Shown here in pieces: positions 47,301-57,439 of a DNA stretch of 64,000 nt (positions are counted from its first letter, which is position 1; every line of letters starts with the position of its first letter). The notes beneath the pieces were generated by a model. The model made no database searches. It had not been told where the DNA came from and was given only the letters and a program-made list of their open reading frames with translations. Made by a program: the position numbers and the translations under genes. Source of the DNA: Maylandia zebra (lineage: Eukaryota; Chordata; Actinopteri; Cichliformes; Cichlidae); NCBI RefSeq assembly GCF_041146795.1, contig NC_135183.1, positions 9,846,840 to 9,910,839 of the forward strand, written 5' to 3'.

Positions 47301-49934
47301 AATGTATCATGTGTCCTGCTTGATACTGAGATGTTCTTGTCTCTTGTGTTACTTGGGCATGGGGAACATCTGGAAGCGTTGAACATGCTAATACACAAAA
47401 CAATATAAAATGGGAAAAGAAGAGAAAAATACACAAAGATTGAAAACATACTGAGTGACTAAGCCAAGATATACATGTGTGTATAAGGAAATGACTACCC
47501 GTCATTGCTACGAACGATAGTAATGCCAGTAATGTGCAGTTGTGTTAGGACAGGCAACCTGCGGCTCCGGATACGCATGCGGCTCTTTTGTCTTTATACT
47601 GCGGCTCCAGGTGGTTTGGGAAAATAAATTAGAAGTATTTAGCTGAAGTGTATTTTTTGTATTAGTTCTTTTTAAACTTGTAGTTCTAAATTGGAAGATT
47701 ATTGTGACATTGAAATATAAAAATAGAATTATATTTTATTTTTCATCGCTCAAAATAAGCGTCACACTCGCGGAAGCCGGTATACCCGCCGAAACGCCGT
47801 GCATTTATCGAGACTTTCAACCCCAGGTAGGCCAATTATGGATCTTCGGATCCACATTATGTCAGCAGCTGTTCTCCTCCGTGAACTATGTTAAAACAAA
47901 CACCGCTCACGCCTCACAGATGACAGCTTACAGTCCTGCGTAAAGATGAAAGTGACTTCGTACAGCCCCGATTTGCAGAAGCTGTGCGCAGAGGTTCAGG
48001 AGCAGAAGTCTCATTGTAAACATATCACAGCAGACCCGACGATGTTTCCATGGACACGCTTTTCAGCATCTCTTTATTGACCACTCTTCACACACGGTTG
48101 CTGTAAGCATACAGCCGGCTGTAGCTTTTCAGCTCACAGTCCGACAACACAAGAGCAGAGAGAGCACAGACTTTAAGTAGACGAGGCGTGATTGCGGGTC
48201 CCGCTCAGGTGCGTCCGACTCCCATGCAGTGGCGCTGCAGACCACGCCTCGCCACACACATTAACCAGGTAAAATACATATTTAGGCAGAATTTTGCAAA
48301 TATCTATTTTTCATTTTTTAGCAGCATAGTGCTGTATATATTGTAAAAAAACAATATATACAGTGTTATTTTCATTTTTGATGTCAACAAGTATTTGCGG
48401 CTCCCAGTGTTTTCTTTTGCGTGGAAACCGAGTCCAAGTGGCTCTTTGGGTGTTAAAGGTTGCTGACCCCTGTTTTAGGTCAAGGGTTGTTGAGGCTGGC
48501 TGAGCTCTGCTGGCCATCACCAAATTTGAGCAGAGGAACATGGGTAATCATGCTTTGGAACAATCTTTCTGATGTGATACTTTTTTACTTTTATAACCAG
48601 GCCTATTGTGTGCCTCCAGAAAATGTACCTATTTAGCTCTAAACCCAACGCCTTACCTGACGTGTAATGGGTCGATCCTATGAAAATCCATTTATTAATG
48701 CTGCTCTTGGTATGCTTTACAACTTTTTGTGTTTCATTTTTTTAGCTTTTCATGTGACATTTTTTGGGGGTACATAGCATGTAGTATGGTTGGGTTAGAG
48801 TAAGAGTCAGGGTAATGCTGTCATTAATGAACCCTAACAAAAACAAAATATGCACTCTGTAATATACATAATTGAGGTATTCATACACTTTTCATGACTG
48901 TAGAGTTTTTGACGATTTAGTAATATAAGAAAAAAAAAACACATTTACATGAGTTATTACATCCACAGTGCAGCAATAGCACAAGTTTAGTTAGTGATGA
49001 TAAAAACATGAAGCCATGCAACTTACAGTAGCACTTTCCCTGATGGACAACCAGCCAACCATCAGCTGTGCATACAAATTTCGAGATCTGATCTGATATG
49101 TAACCAGATTCACAAGAAAAATGTATCACATCTCCTTCCTGGTACACAGCTTTGCTGGTTCCTTCTGACACATGAGCGTGAGGAACATTTGGGAGCTCTG
49201 AACACACTAAAAGAGAAAAAGTTACAATTTGTCACATATAAAGTTGTTAAAAAACAATGACTGAAGCTCTACAAGGAAAACAGTTACAAAATCAAAGTAT
49301 GTCTACAACCATTCTCCTAAATGGTTAAGACCACAAAACAGTTGCATCTACATAATTTGTGGATATACTTCACCTAATAACACAGATAGCAGGATTTATG
49401 TTTGACATACATAATTAAAGAGTAATATAAGAAATGTACCATTAATTACCATTAATGGTAAAGGGAAAAAATAAGTATAAGTATAAAATTACTAGAGCCC
49501 CCCCCCCCCCCCTTCAAAGAAAACCCCCAAAATAAAACAAAAACAAGCAAAAAACCCATAGCAAGTAGTAAAATCATCTATAATTACTATTTTGTCCTAC
49601 ATTATATTACTACCATATATATGTATGTTAACACAAAAATATACATATTTTAGGGTTGTGTGAATGCATGTAAATTCAAATAGTTGTAATAGTGTAAAAA
49701 TAAGACAATTACATTCATACTGTGCTTTTCCCCCTGCTGTAAGTAAATACCTGTGATGACCACACGCAGTGTATATGTCACTCTTCTTAAAGTCTAACTG
49801 CCTTTCCACAAAGGTAAAACATGTGATTTTAGGTACACTGAAAAACGATAATAGATCACTTTACCGTTTTGTGACAAAGAAACTTCCACACACCCCCACA
49901 GCTGGAGAAACAGAAGGATTAAAGACAGCTTCAT
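38206..49934 (-). CDS. cfhl: CFH-like gene B: signal peptide plus eight CCP domains
   Basis: Predicted secreted complement regulator or CFHR-like protein of 517 aa. Exons on minus: 49865-49934, 49027-49206, 47208-47387, 45016-45213, 44595-44783, 42860-43045, 42257-42436, 41050-41229, 38206-38396. They total 1554 nt with no stop; every intron is phase 1 with GT-AG ends. CCP1 and CCP2 are alike (C-S-x-L-P-x-V-P-H-A). CCP4 and CCP5 match gene A CCP4 and CCP5. CCP6 and CCP7 are both CCP19-like, and CCP8 is CCP20-like. Human CFH has 20 CCPs, so this is a short form like the CFHRs. Role in C3b or surface binding is inferred from the C-terminal domains. A hAT element sits in intron 2 and a solo LTR in the last intron. 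Confidence 0.88.
38640..38937 (+). mobile_element. LINE 3' tail fragment
   Basis: Ends GACAAATAAGGAATCTTGAATCTTG, the style of short-repeat 3' end seen in CR1/L2/Rex1-group LINEs, preceded by CTGCACAATGTACATTTT. No coding part. In the last gene B intron. Confidence 0.45.
38938..40129 (-). other. Gene B last-intron segment
   Basis: AT-rich intron sequence. No CCP exon, RNA or recognisable repeat was seen. Confidence 0.5.
40135..40808 (-). mobile_element. Solo LTR
   Basis: 674 bp with TGTCA...TGACA ends and a perfect 5-bp target duplication AGATG (40130-40134, 40809-40813). Read on the minus strand it starts TGTCACGGTCCTGGGTCG, carries AATAAAGC near its end, then TGCATTTTGGGTCC, as an R/U5 region would. 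No internal coding region. In the last intron of gene B. Confidence 0.75.
41050..41229 (-). CDS. cfhl: Gene B exon 8, CCP7 (CCP19-like)
   Basis: Encodes AQGCGRPPPLSDGDTKT, VEYICQRYYVMKGGPFKTC and GEWTGEIRCL. 180 nt, phase 1. Confidence 0.92.
42257..42436 (-). CDS. cfhl: Gene B exon 7, CCP6 (CCP19-like)
   Basis: Encodes AKQCRTPPRLSGGQTKT, VEYVCDRDYGMEGGPFKTC and GDWVGEMRCR. 180 nt, phase 1; clearly a duplicate of the next exon. Confidence 0.92.
42860..43045 (-). CDS. cfhl: Gene B exon 6, CCP5
   Basis: Encodes EKCRVPETPAGLTI, QHLTFACENSNHIIKG and CLENGQWSNPRPTCEG. 186 nt; paralogous to gene A exon 7. Confidence 0.92.
43046..44594 (-). other. Gene B intron
   Basis: No exon seen. 44023-44130 has a stretch (TTTCTGTGTTTTGAAGAAGAGAATCTG) nearly identical to the acceptor side of exon 6 at 43035-43070, so it may be a duplicated exon border without its exon. 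Confidence 0.45.
44595..44783 (-). CDS. cfhl: Gene B exon 5, CCP4
   Basis: Encodes DRSCKIGVMDPHLYV, HKLRFLCSNTRVLIG and CLENGQWNSPFPSCSG. 189 nt; paralogous to gene A exon 6. Confidence 0.92.
45016..45213 (-). CDS. cfhl: Gene B exon 4, CCP3
   Basis: Encodes SSRCDPPPTVQGLTV, HILTFSCDGPGKYLNG and GEDGQWNNPFPTCIG. The acceptor is CCTTAG at 45215-45214; the nearer TTCCAG would shift the frame. No counterpart in gene A. Confidence 0.88.
45214..47207 (-). other. Gene B intron with transposon fragments
   Basis: No exon. 45417 onward begins TACAGCTGTGGTCAAAAGTT, a Tc1/mariner-style end without its partner. 45855-46110 resembles a truncated LTR of the 40135 type (GGACTCAAGTGC, TTTATTAAGG). The rest is unassigned. 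Confidence 0.4.
47208..47387 (-). CDS. cfhl: Gene B exon 3, CCP2
   Basis: Encodes CSTLPDVPHAQVTQE, HMIHFACEPGYTSALTI and TTEGWQPLQRGSCY. 180 nt, phase 1; close to CCP1, so probably a recent exon duplication. Confidence 0.92.
47551..48472 (+). mobile_element. hAT element with transposase C-terminal remnant, copy 1
   Basis: Left end CAGGCAACCTGCGGCTC, right end AAAGGTTGCTGACCCCTG. Near 47830-47930 the plus strand reads LWIFGSTLCQQLFSSVNYVK then NTAHASQMT, the hAT transposase C-terminal (dimerisation) block. About 0.9 kb, internally deleted. Inside gene B intron 2. Confidence 0.75.
49027..49206 (-). CDS. cfhl: Gene B exon 2, CCP1
   Basis: Encodes CSELPNVPHAHVSEGT, DVIHFSCESGYISDQI and TADGWLVVHQGKCY. 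180 nt, phase 1. Confidence 0.92.
49865..49934 (-). CDS. cfhl: Gene B exon 1, signal peptide
   Basis: ATG at 49934-49932. MKLSLILLFLQLWGCVEVSL, then SQN, a strong signal peptide. 70 nt, the same length and phase as gene A exon 1 (donor GTAAAG). Confidence 0.9.
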
Positions 49935-50064
49935 GTTCTTTTGACGAATGCTTTCTGAGGAGAATTTCAGTAGCTTCATTGTTCAGTGACCTCCCCCAGC
50001 TCGAACTCCACCCAGAGAGATCAGGTCACAGCACAGACTGTCCAGTGGCGCTGTCCAAATGTCT

Positions 50065-50074
50065 CTATTTAAAT
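50065..50074 (-). promoter_or_regulatory. Possible TATA box, gene B
   Basis: Minus-strand TATTTAAATA about 130 bases before the gene B ATG, a similar spacing to the candidate in gene C. Confidence 0.35.
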
Positions 50075-50746
50075 ACAACCTTGGACTCCTGTTGTACAAG
50101 TGCTACGGAGAAGGACTGGATAGGTGGTTAGGTGTACAAAGCACAGGACTTTCAAATGTACTTTGCTAGCGTTTACAAAGAATTTTCAGAAAAAGAGAAG
50201 ATATCCAGTGATGCGCAGTTTTCTTGCTGAAAGAGCCTCGCTGATGCCAGGGGTTAAGGGAGAATGGCCAGAATGCATCGAGTTGGTGGGAAGGCAAAAG
50301 TAACTCAACTTAAATGATAAGTGGATGCTGGACTCCAGGCCTAAAAAGACTGTGGAAAAGGGGTTGTTTCATTGTTAGGCCATGAAACCCAAAGCCCCAA
50401 GACTTTCAGCAGAGTTAAACTTATGTAAGAATTAAAACAGACCCCGTGATGCTTTTATTAAAATAACATTACATGCAATTACTGTTACATGTGTGTACAT
50501 GTGTGTGCTCATCTAGGTTACAAAAACACTTTAATAGCAGGTATGATCTCCTGCCAAAGGGAGGGAGTTTGTTATTTTATTTATTTTTTACTTCTTTTTG
50601 TTATCTTTATTTAATCAGAATATGTTCAGACTGGAAAGATAGGGCCACCATTTTGTGTATTTGTCCACAAAGGATTTATGAATGACTTTGATTTTACACA
50701 AAAAAAAAAAGATGTACTGGAAGAACACAGACTGAGTACATAGGCT
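50075..50746. other. Intergenic region between genes A and B
   Basis: The two genes are head-to-tail on the minus strand; less than 1 kb separates the gene A stop from the gene B ATG. No repeat or RNA recognised here. Confidence 0.5.
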
Positions 50747-50752
50747 TTTATT
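50747..50752 (-). terminator. Poly(A) signal, CFH-like gene A
   Basis: Minus-strand AATAAA (TTTATT), 79 bases past the gene A stop. Confidence 0.6.
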
Positions 50753-50831
50753 AAAATGACCACACACATCAGTGCACTAATCATTTATAGATTTGCGTGC
50801 TCATGCTCATCGTATCCAATAGACAGAAATG

Positions 50832-51022
50832 TTACTGGCATGTGGGCAGATGCATTACGCCTTCAATGCACGCCTGACGCATTTCCAAACTGCCAACACG
50901 TCTTCCCCTGCTACATATGAACTCAATTACATCATTATGTTCTGAATACAGCTTATCATCGCTGACATATCTGAATTGAATATTGTGTTTGCTCATGTCT
51001 TCTCTTTTTACAGTGCAGGGTT
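50832..51022 (-). CDS. cfhl: Gene A terminal exon, CCP7 (CCP20-like)
   Basis: Starts PCTVKREDMSKHNIQF, ends VMHLPTCQ, TAA at 50834-50832. Four Cys, no Trp between Cys3 and Cys4. Confidence 0.9.
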
Positions 51023-54000
51023 CTGTAAGAGTTAAGAGAAAAGATTTTGTTAATGTCAGTACAGTACACCAATGCAGGAATGCACAACATATATCATATA
51101 TAACTATTCAAGTCTTGATTACAAAGGCACAGTGCTTAAAACCAAGCAAGTCTGATAAAATGCAATCTGTATCTGTATCAAAACTCCAGATATAGTACAG
51201 ACCTCACACAATATCAAATTATGAAAGTCTAATGTTAAATTGTCTTAATTTTCCCATTTTTTAAAATAACATAAAACAGAGCGCATCTAAGAACATGAAG
51301 CCCCCAAATTCTGCATCCTTTCTCAAATAAATTATGTCAACAGCTTGAAAGGCTGATTCCTGTGTAAACTCAATTTTCTCTAAATTTAAGAGTAAAAAAA
51401 ACTTGGGACCCCTAAAATACTTTTACATATGCAGAATCTTAGAAAATACAACATAATATAGCTATAACTTACTGAGGCATCTCATCTGTCCAGTCCATTT
51501 ACCATTTTCACAGGTTTTATATGGTGTACCTTCCATTTTGTAGTAATTTTGACAGATATACTCAACCCTTTCTCCATGGCTGTATTGCCTTTTAGTACTG
51601 ATTTTGGTGTCTCCATCTGAGAGTGGTTGTGGTTTCCCACAACCCACAGGATCTTAAATAAATATAGACAAAAAACAAACAAAAAACGTGAAATTGTTAA
51701 TATAACATTTTTTAATATCTACTCACAATACTATTAGTACCATTATGCAACATCTTACAGTAAATTTTTGTGTAAATCTTTTAGAGATTCAACTCTCCAA
51801 ATTACTGGGGGTTTATTCCGACTTCTCTTTTTTATATTTACAGCTGTTATTAACATGAGCAGCTTATCTGGGCGCTTATTACTGACTGGGCTTCGCATAT
51901 GTACATGACATTTCCTACACAGTGATTGTAATTAGGATCAACCGCAAGACTTGTCCAAAAACATTTCCCGTGTAATTTTTGCCTGAGTAAAAGTAACCGT
52001 AACTGTTTTGGGGATTAAAAAATGTGATTAAAGCCTCCTGAAATTGCAGTGCACTGTGACTGGATGATCTTTTCTTGTCACATATTACGGGTGAGTTGAC
52101 ATAGAAAAAAACTGGCTTACCTCCGCATGTTGGAAACGGATCGCTCCACTGTCCATTTGCCAAACATTCAACTGTTTTATTGCCTTGCATAAAGTGGTTA
52201 CGTCTAAGGCAAGTAAAGGTTAGCTTTTGTCCTTTCTTTAGCCGATTGCCTTGTATGTGTGATGTGATTCTTACACTGTCTGATATTCTTGTGACTTTGC
52301 ATTCATCTGTTTTAAAGAAGACAGTCTTTTAATCTTTCAGTTTAAAGTGTAATGCAGCAGTAGTCTAGACCCAAAGGAACCAAATAAAATGTAAATCTTA
52401 ATCGTTATATAAGTTTAACAAATGAAATATAATGATTACATAATTGTTACACAAATATATGGACATTTAAAAAACATGTCAAATCACGTCAGCTTTTCTC
52501 AGTTAAAGTAAACCTACCAGAGCAGGATGGAAAGGAAGCATTCCAGTACCCAATTTCTAAACACTCGATTACTTCAGAACCTTCCAGTTTATACTGATCA
52601 GCACAACGAAAATGTAATGTGTCCCCAGTCCTTATCGCTTCATTCCCTTGTGGTAATCCAGTTACCTGCAGATTAGGGTCCATTACTCCAACTGCACAAG
52701 GGATTCCTGAAAACAATAAGTAAAAGTCATTATTGCGATTGTAGACATAATAAAGTTTTTTTTATTATGCCCTGTGAATGCTACTATTAAACATGGAGAA
52801 GCTTATTTAAAGATAACCAAACATGCAATTTGAGAGTTAAACACGAGCAAGGATACTTCCTTTATACTATTTTTATAGTTTTGCACATAGCGGCTGCAAA
52901 ATGGCTCCATAGTGCTCCCCTCTGAATTGCAAGAAAGCAGAATGCAAAGAATGGACTATGCAGAAATATAAAGAGATCTACATCTTACTGAGGCATCTCA
53001 TCTCTCCAGTCCATTGACCATTTACACAGGTTTTGTACGGCCCACCCTCCATTCTGTAGTAATCCTGGCAGATGTACTCAACCCTTTCACTATGACTGTA
53101 CTGCAGTCTGGAACTTTCCTTCGGGTCTCCATTTGAAAGATGTGGTGGTTTCTCACAACCCTCGGCAGCTACAAATATGGGCAACAAAAATAGGAGTTTA
53201 AAAATGTTTTCATCACAATAATCACATTTCACCATGAGTGACACATCACTGACCTTGATCAATTAAATTAAATTAATTACGTTTTATTCATATACCAAGA
53301 ATTCATAAAAAATGTTTTTGCAAGAGGCTTCATAATGTAAGGTGAAGACGCAAGAGCACAAAAAGATAAGGAAAGATAAATAAACTATATGAGAAAGAAG
53401 CAAGTCACAAATAAATAGAGGGGAGTGAAGAAGAAGTGCTAAAAGTATGAACCTCTAGTAGCATAACCTGAATGCCTGATAACAGCAAAAAGATGTACTG
53501 AGGTACTGGACTGTAAGTATATGTTCATGAGTTCAAGGTTCATGTAAGAAAAAAGCCGAAAGGTGTATTAGGTGTCCTAAGTCAGTGTTTCCCAACCTTT
53601 GGGAGCCACGGAACATATTTCACATTCGAAAAAACATCACCAAACAAAAATGCCACAAAAGTATATTGATAATTTTTACCTGCACACCAAGCATAGCAGA
53701 ATTGGTTTGATCTGCTCCCAGTATACCCTTTTTGCTTTCTTCTGACCACTACTCATGCTAGGGCCTCCATCTGGGTCAGAATTTTCCCCAGGACCAGGTC
53801 AGACTGATTACTTTTTCTTTTCAAATATTTATCTGTTGCTATTACGTGCTCCATTGTTTTACAGCATGAGTATTATGTAATTTCTTCTTTGTCTTCTTCT
53901 GTTTTAATGGCAGTTGGCAACCCATTTAATTAGAGCAGGTAGTTGTACTACCCTCTATTGGAAGAGAATGAAATTGTTCTGCCCATTACACCGATCGCTT

Positions 54001-56786
54001 AGAGTAGTAATCAGGTGGAATCAGATAATCTTCCATGGCACACTTGATCATTGCTCACAGCACACCTATGTGCTGCGACACAGTGGTTGGTAAACACTGT
54101 CCTAAGTGACTGGTTGGGTTATATACAAGCACCAGTTCTTGCTTTATATGTCATGTGATACCATCGCAGGTGCAATATGGATCCACAGGAATTGGTACAA
54201 ATCTTGAGCAATATATATTTAAAATGTAGTACACAGGGTATATACAGCAAGCTCATTTCTCATACCTAACAGGACGACTGAAATTTTCACATTTTTCGAG
54301 TGTAAGCAGAGGACCTTATAAATATACACTGTTAAGCTAGTTCAAACTACAAATGTCGATAAAAGTAACATTGCTGGTGTGTTGACTGAAAGACTTACTT
54401 TCACATACTGGCACAGTACTACTCCATCCGTCCAACTGACAAGTTCGGGTGCCATCGCTATCTCCCATTGTATACCTGCAATTACAACTCATATCTCATT
54501 TTGTATTTTCACCCACACACTAAAATTTATAGAGTACTTGAGCAATCATTTTGCTTCCAAGTAACCATTTTACAGGATGAGTTCCTGCCCCAAGTGGAGG
54601 AGTTCAAGTATCTCGGGGTCTTGTTCGCGAGTGATGGGAGAAGGGAGCCGGAGATCGACAGACGGATTGGGGCTGCAGCTGCAGTAATGCGGACGCTGCA
54701 CCGGTCCGTCGTGGTGAAGAGGGAGCTGAGTGTAAAAGCGAAGCTCTCAATTCACCGGTCGATCTACGTCCCTACCCTCACCTATGGCCACGAGCTGTGG
54801 GTAGTGACCGAAAGAACGAGATCGCGGATACAAGCGGCAGAAATGAGCTTCCTCCGAAGGGTGGCTGGCCTCTCCCTTAGAGATAGGGTGAGAAGTTCGG
54901 CCATCCGGGAGGGGCTTAGAGTAGAGCAGCTGCTGCTCCACATCGAAAGGAGCCAGCTGAGGTGGTTCGGGCATCTGACAAGGATGCCCCCCTGGGCGCC
55001 TCCTGGGTGAGGTGTTCCAGGCATGTCCCACCGGGAGGAGGTCCCGGGGCAGACCCAGGACACGCTGGAGAGATTATATCTCTCGGCTGGCCTGGGAACG
55101 CCTTGGTATTCCCCCGGATAAGCTGGAGGAGGTGGCTGGGGAGAGGGAGGTCTGGGCCTCTTTGCTTAGGCTGCTGCCCCCGCGACCCGGCCCCGGACAA
55201 AGCGGATGAAGATGGATGGATGGATGGTAACCATTTTAAGTTGTCTTGAGATCGGACATCAGTGATTGGACACTGAATTATTTTTAGGTTTTCCCTTGTA
55301 CCTAAACCACTTAACACTGTTGATCATCTGCTGTTCACTTAAGCCTCATCGGAAAAGACCTGAGTGGAAGTGTGGCCATTCTTCAGGAAGGGAAACTGGG
55401 AGAAAAGACTGAGGTATGTCAACCTAACACAAGAAGTACAGCAAAAATCAGCAGAAACAGATCTTGGAACTCACTTTCACAGTGAGTTCTAAATTTATGT
55501 TTAAACATTTTTAAAAATAAGCCTGAACTCTCTTATGCAAGCTTTCTTGCAATTTCTTTAATGCAGTCTTAGGAATAATGTAGTTAATGTAGTCTGCCAG
55601 GCTTCTTCAAAGCTCCTTTGAATAACGGCTTCCTTTTATCCCATTCTTGTTGACATTTTCCAAACAGCATTGTTGTACGGGACTTTTGTCTTAAAACAAC
55701 TTGAAGAGTTTCTGTTTTAACACACAAATATAAGCAATCCTCATGGGACTTTCAGAGCGTGTACATTATGTCACTGAATTATTATAGATCCACATACCCT
55801 AGATTGCAAAAGTATTTGATAGCTGTTCCAAAAACGAGCTCTTCTCCGCGGATAATTTCATAATAGCCATTGGGAACGTCCTCAGGGAGTTCACATGGCT
55901 TTACTGAAAAAAAAGAAAAGAGAATATTTTTCATGAGTAAGTATGAATTAGACCTTATTCTTCTCTTATTATTGCTTATTTTTAATTGAAATCAGGTGCT
56001 TGCCGACAGTGACATAAATTTTTTACAAAACTCTTTGTTAATAACAGTGTTGAAGTGTGGGTACAATGTTATTGATGCAGGGATTTGAGGAAGCGATTTG
56101 CTATTTTCATACAATAGATTACTGTTAGCAGCATACTGCAGCAGTTTTACAACTGTCTCAGTACAACTCTTTCTAATTCCAAAAAACTAAAGTTTTGGGA
56201 TAAAACTTTGGTAATTGATATTTTGTGAAATGTTATGAATTGCATCTTAGAAGGGATTAAGGATTATTTGTAACCCTATAAATACAGTCATAAGAGTAAC
56301 AGCAAAATAGCAGGCAAACCATTTAACTTACAGTTGCATTTTCCCTGACGCAAACTCTCCCAGCCAGTATTTGTGCATATATATCTGAGGGTTGGACCAG
56401 ATATATAACCAGTCTCGCATGTGAAATGTATCACATCTCCTTCGCGGTACTCAACTTTTTTAGTATTTTCTGACACATAGGAGTGAGGAACATTTGGAAG
56501 CCTTGAACATACTGAAAAAAACAACATGGAAAGAGACATATACATAGATTGACCAAGGATTCCAAAATTACATCTACATTTATATTACATATAAATGTTG
56601 ATGTAATTTTGGAAGAGATAGTAGAACAAATAAAAAAGAGGGTAAGTAGAAGTACAAGAAATGTCTTCTCTTTTAAACTAAACAAAGAACACAGCATTTA
56701 AAAAAGTCTGACTTACCGTTTTCTGAGAAAGAAACTTCCACATGTCCCCATAGATGGAGAAACAGAAGGATTAATGACAGTCGCAT
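50832..56786 (-). CDS. cfhl: CFH-like gene A: signal peptide plus seven CCP domains
   Basis: Predicted secreted complement-control protein of 452 aa. Exons on minus: 56717-56786, 56332-56511, 55798-55903, 54399-54475, 52989-53168, 52518-52706, 52121-52306, 51473-51652, 50832-51022; total 1359 nt, open throughout. CCP2 is split over exons 3 and 4 by a phase-2 intron inside the Gly codon after Cys2, the arrangement I recall for CFH CCP2; other introns are phase 1. CCP3 and CCP6 are CCP19-like and CCP7 is CCP20-like. In CFH, CCP1-4 carry the C3b-cofactor activity and CCP19-20 bind surfaces. This protein keeps CCP1-2-like and CCP19-20-like ends but few in between, so whether it regulates or competes with CFH cannot be told from sequence. 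An in-frame ATG further upstream (56894) is not used here because the signal peptide starts at MRLSLILLFL. Confidence 0.88.
51473..51652 (-). CDS. cfhl: Gene A exon 8, CCP6 (CCP19-like)
   Basis: Encodes DPVGCGKPQPLSDGDTK, VEYICQNYYKMEGTPYKTC and GKWTGQMRCL. Acceptor is TTTAAG (not CAG). 180 nt. Confidence 0.9.
52121..52306 (-). CDS. cfhl: Gene A exon 7, CCP5
   Basis: Encodes DECKVTRISDSVRI, KLTFTCLRRNHFMQG and CLANGQWSDPFPTCGG. 186 nt, phase 1. Confidence 0.92.
52518..52706 (-). CDS. cfhl: Gene A exon 6, CCP4
   Basis: Encodes IPCAVGVMDPNLQV, DTLHFRCADQYKLEG and CLEIGYWNASFPSCSG. 189 nt, phase 1. Confidence 0.92.
52989..53168 (-). CDS. cfhl: Gene A exon 5, CCP3 (CCP19-like)
   Basis: Encodes AEGCEKPPHLSNGDPK, VEYICQDYYRMEGGPYKTC and GQWTGEMRCL. 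180 nt. A CCP19-like domain in the middle of the protein, between CCP2 and CCP4. Confidence 0.92.
53583..54099. mobile_element. Non-autonomous hAT element with perfect 8-bp target duplication
   Basis: 517 bp. Ends CAGTGTTTCCCAACC...GGTTGGTAAACACTG. Flanked by TCCTAAGT at 53575-53582 and 54100-54107, identical. No transposase. In the gene A intron between exons 4 and 5. Confidence 0.88.
54399..54475 (-). CDS. cfhl: Gene A exon 4, second half of CCP2
   Basis: 77 nt. Encodes YTMGDSDGTRTC then QLDGWSSTVPVCE (Cys3, Trp, Cys4). Acceptor TTGCAG, donor GTAAGT. Enters phase 2, exits phase 1. Confidence 0.9.
54573..55227 (+). mobile_element. Rex3/RTE LINE 3' fragment with 11-bp target duplication
   Basis: 655 bp. 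Reads FKYLGVLFASDGRREPEIDR, IYVPTLTYGHELWVVTER, SFLRRVAGLSLRDRV, RWFGHLTRMP, then after a frameshift ACPTGRRSRGRPRTRW and AWERLGIPPDKLEEV. The 3' end is (GATG)n-like. Perfect duplication TAACCATTTTA at 54562-54572 and 55228-55238. Sits in the intron that splits CCP2, opposite in orientation to the gene. Confidence 0.92.
55239..55797 (-). other. Remainder of the CCP2-splitting intron
   Basis: AT-rich intron sequence; nothing recognised. Confidence 0.6.
55798..55903 (-). CDS. cfhl: Gene A exon 3, first half of CCP2
   Basis: 106 nt. Encodes LKPCELPEDVPNGYYEI and FGTAIKYFCNLG (Cys1, Cys2), ending in phase 2. Acceptor follows a strong pyrimidine tract; donor GTATGT. Confidence 0.9.
56332..56511 (-). 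CDS. cfhl: Gene A exon 2, CCP1
   Basis: Encodes CSRLPNVPHSYVSENT, DVIHFTCETGYISGPTL and NTGWESLRQGKCN. 180 nt; close paralogue of gene B exon 2. Confidence 0.92.
56717..56786 (-). CDS. cfhl: Gene A exon 1, signal peptide
   Basis: ATG at 56786-56784. MRLSLILLFLHLWGHVEVSF, then SEN, followed by donor GTAAGT, phase 1. Near-identical to gene B exon 1. Confidence 0.9.
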
Positions 56787-57439
56787 TCTGTCAAGTGGAC
56801 TGCAAACCAAATTTTCACTGTGCACAAATCCTTTGACAAACTGTGCGTTTTCTGTGCAGAACTGCTGTGTGTTTATCACAGTATTTGAGGCCAATGGTTA
56901 AAATATGGACTTCCCTACTGGAATTGCACAAGCCTCAAAATGACATATCGCAAACAACAAGTTTCACTGAACATGCCAGAGGAGTTCACAGACAACAATT
57001 CACAAACCTCACCCTATAATAATTTATAGACTTTATAGAGTTGATTTCTTTCATTGCCTATAAAATAATTTCTAACATTTTACAAAAGAAGGTTTGTGTC
57101 CTCTTTCAAACATCATATAAATTAATCCGTCTATTTTTATAATTAAATTAAAATATGAGATTAATTAGTCCTGAAAATATAGACTGGTGTATGATGCTCA
57201 AAACAAGTTTGCAAAATGTAACAGATGTTATATCTTATTTTGTGATAGAATGATTAGTGTTCGCTGAAAAGGCTACTGTGCAGTTTAATCACCACGACTA
57301 GTAAGTCATAAATGGAGATGGTACTGAGGTACAAAGTCCATTGTAAAAGTCAGCCAGAGATTCAGGTCGGTAAATAGTTTTAAAGAAGTTGTTGTTTAAG
57401 AGAACATCTTTAAATTCAAACATAACCAATATCTATGCC
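56787..57439. other. Upstream region of gene A
   Basis: Holds the likely 5' UTR and promoter on the minus strand; a CCATTGGCC (inverted CCAAT) lies near 56890-56900. No clear TATA box or repeat. Confidence 0.35.
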
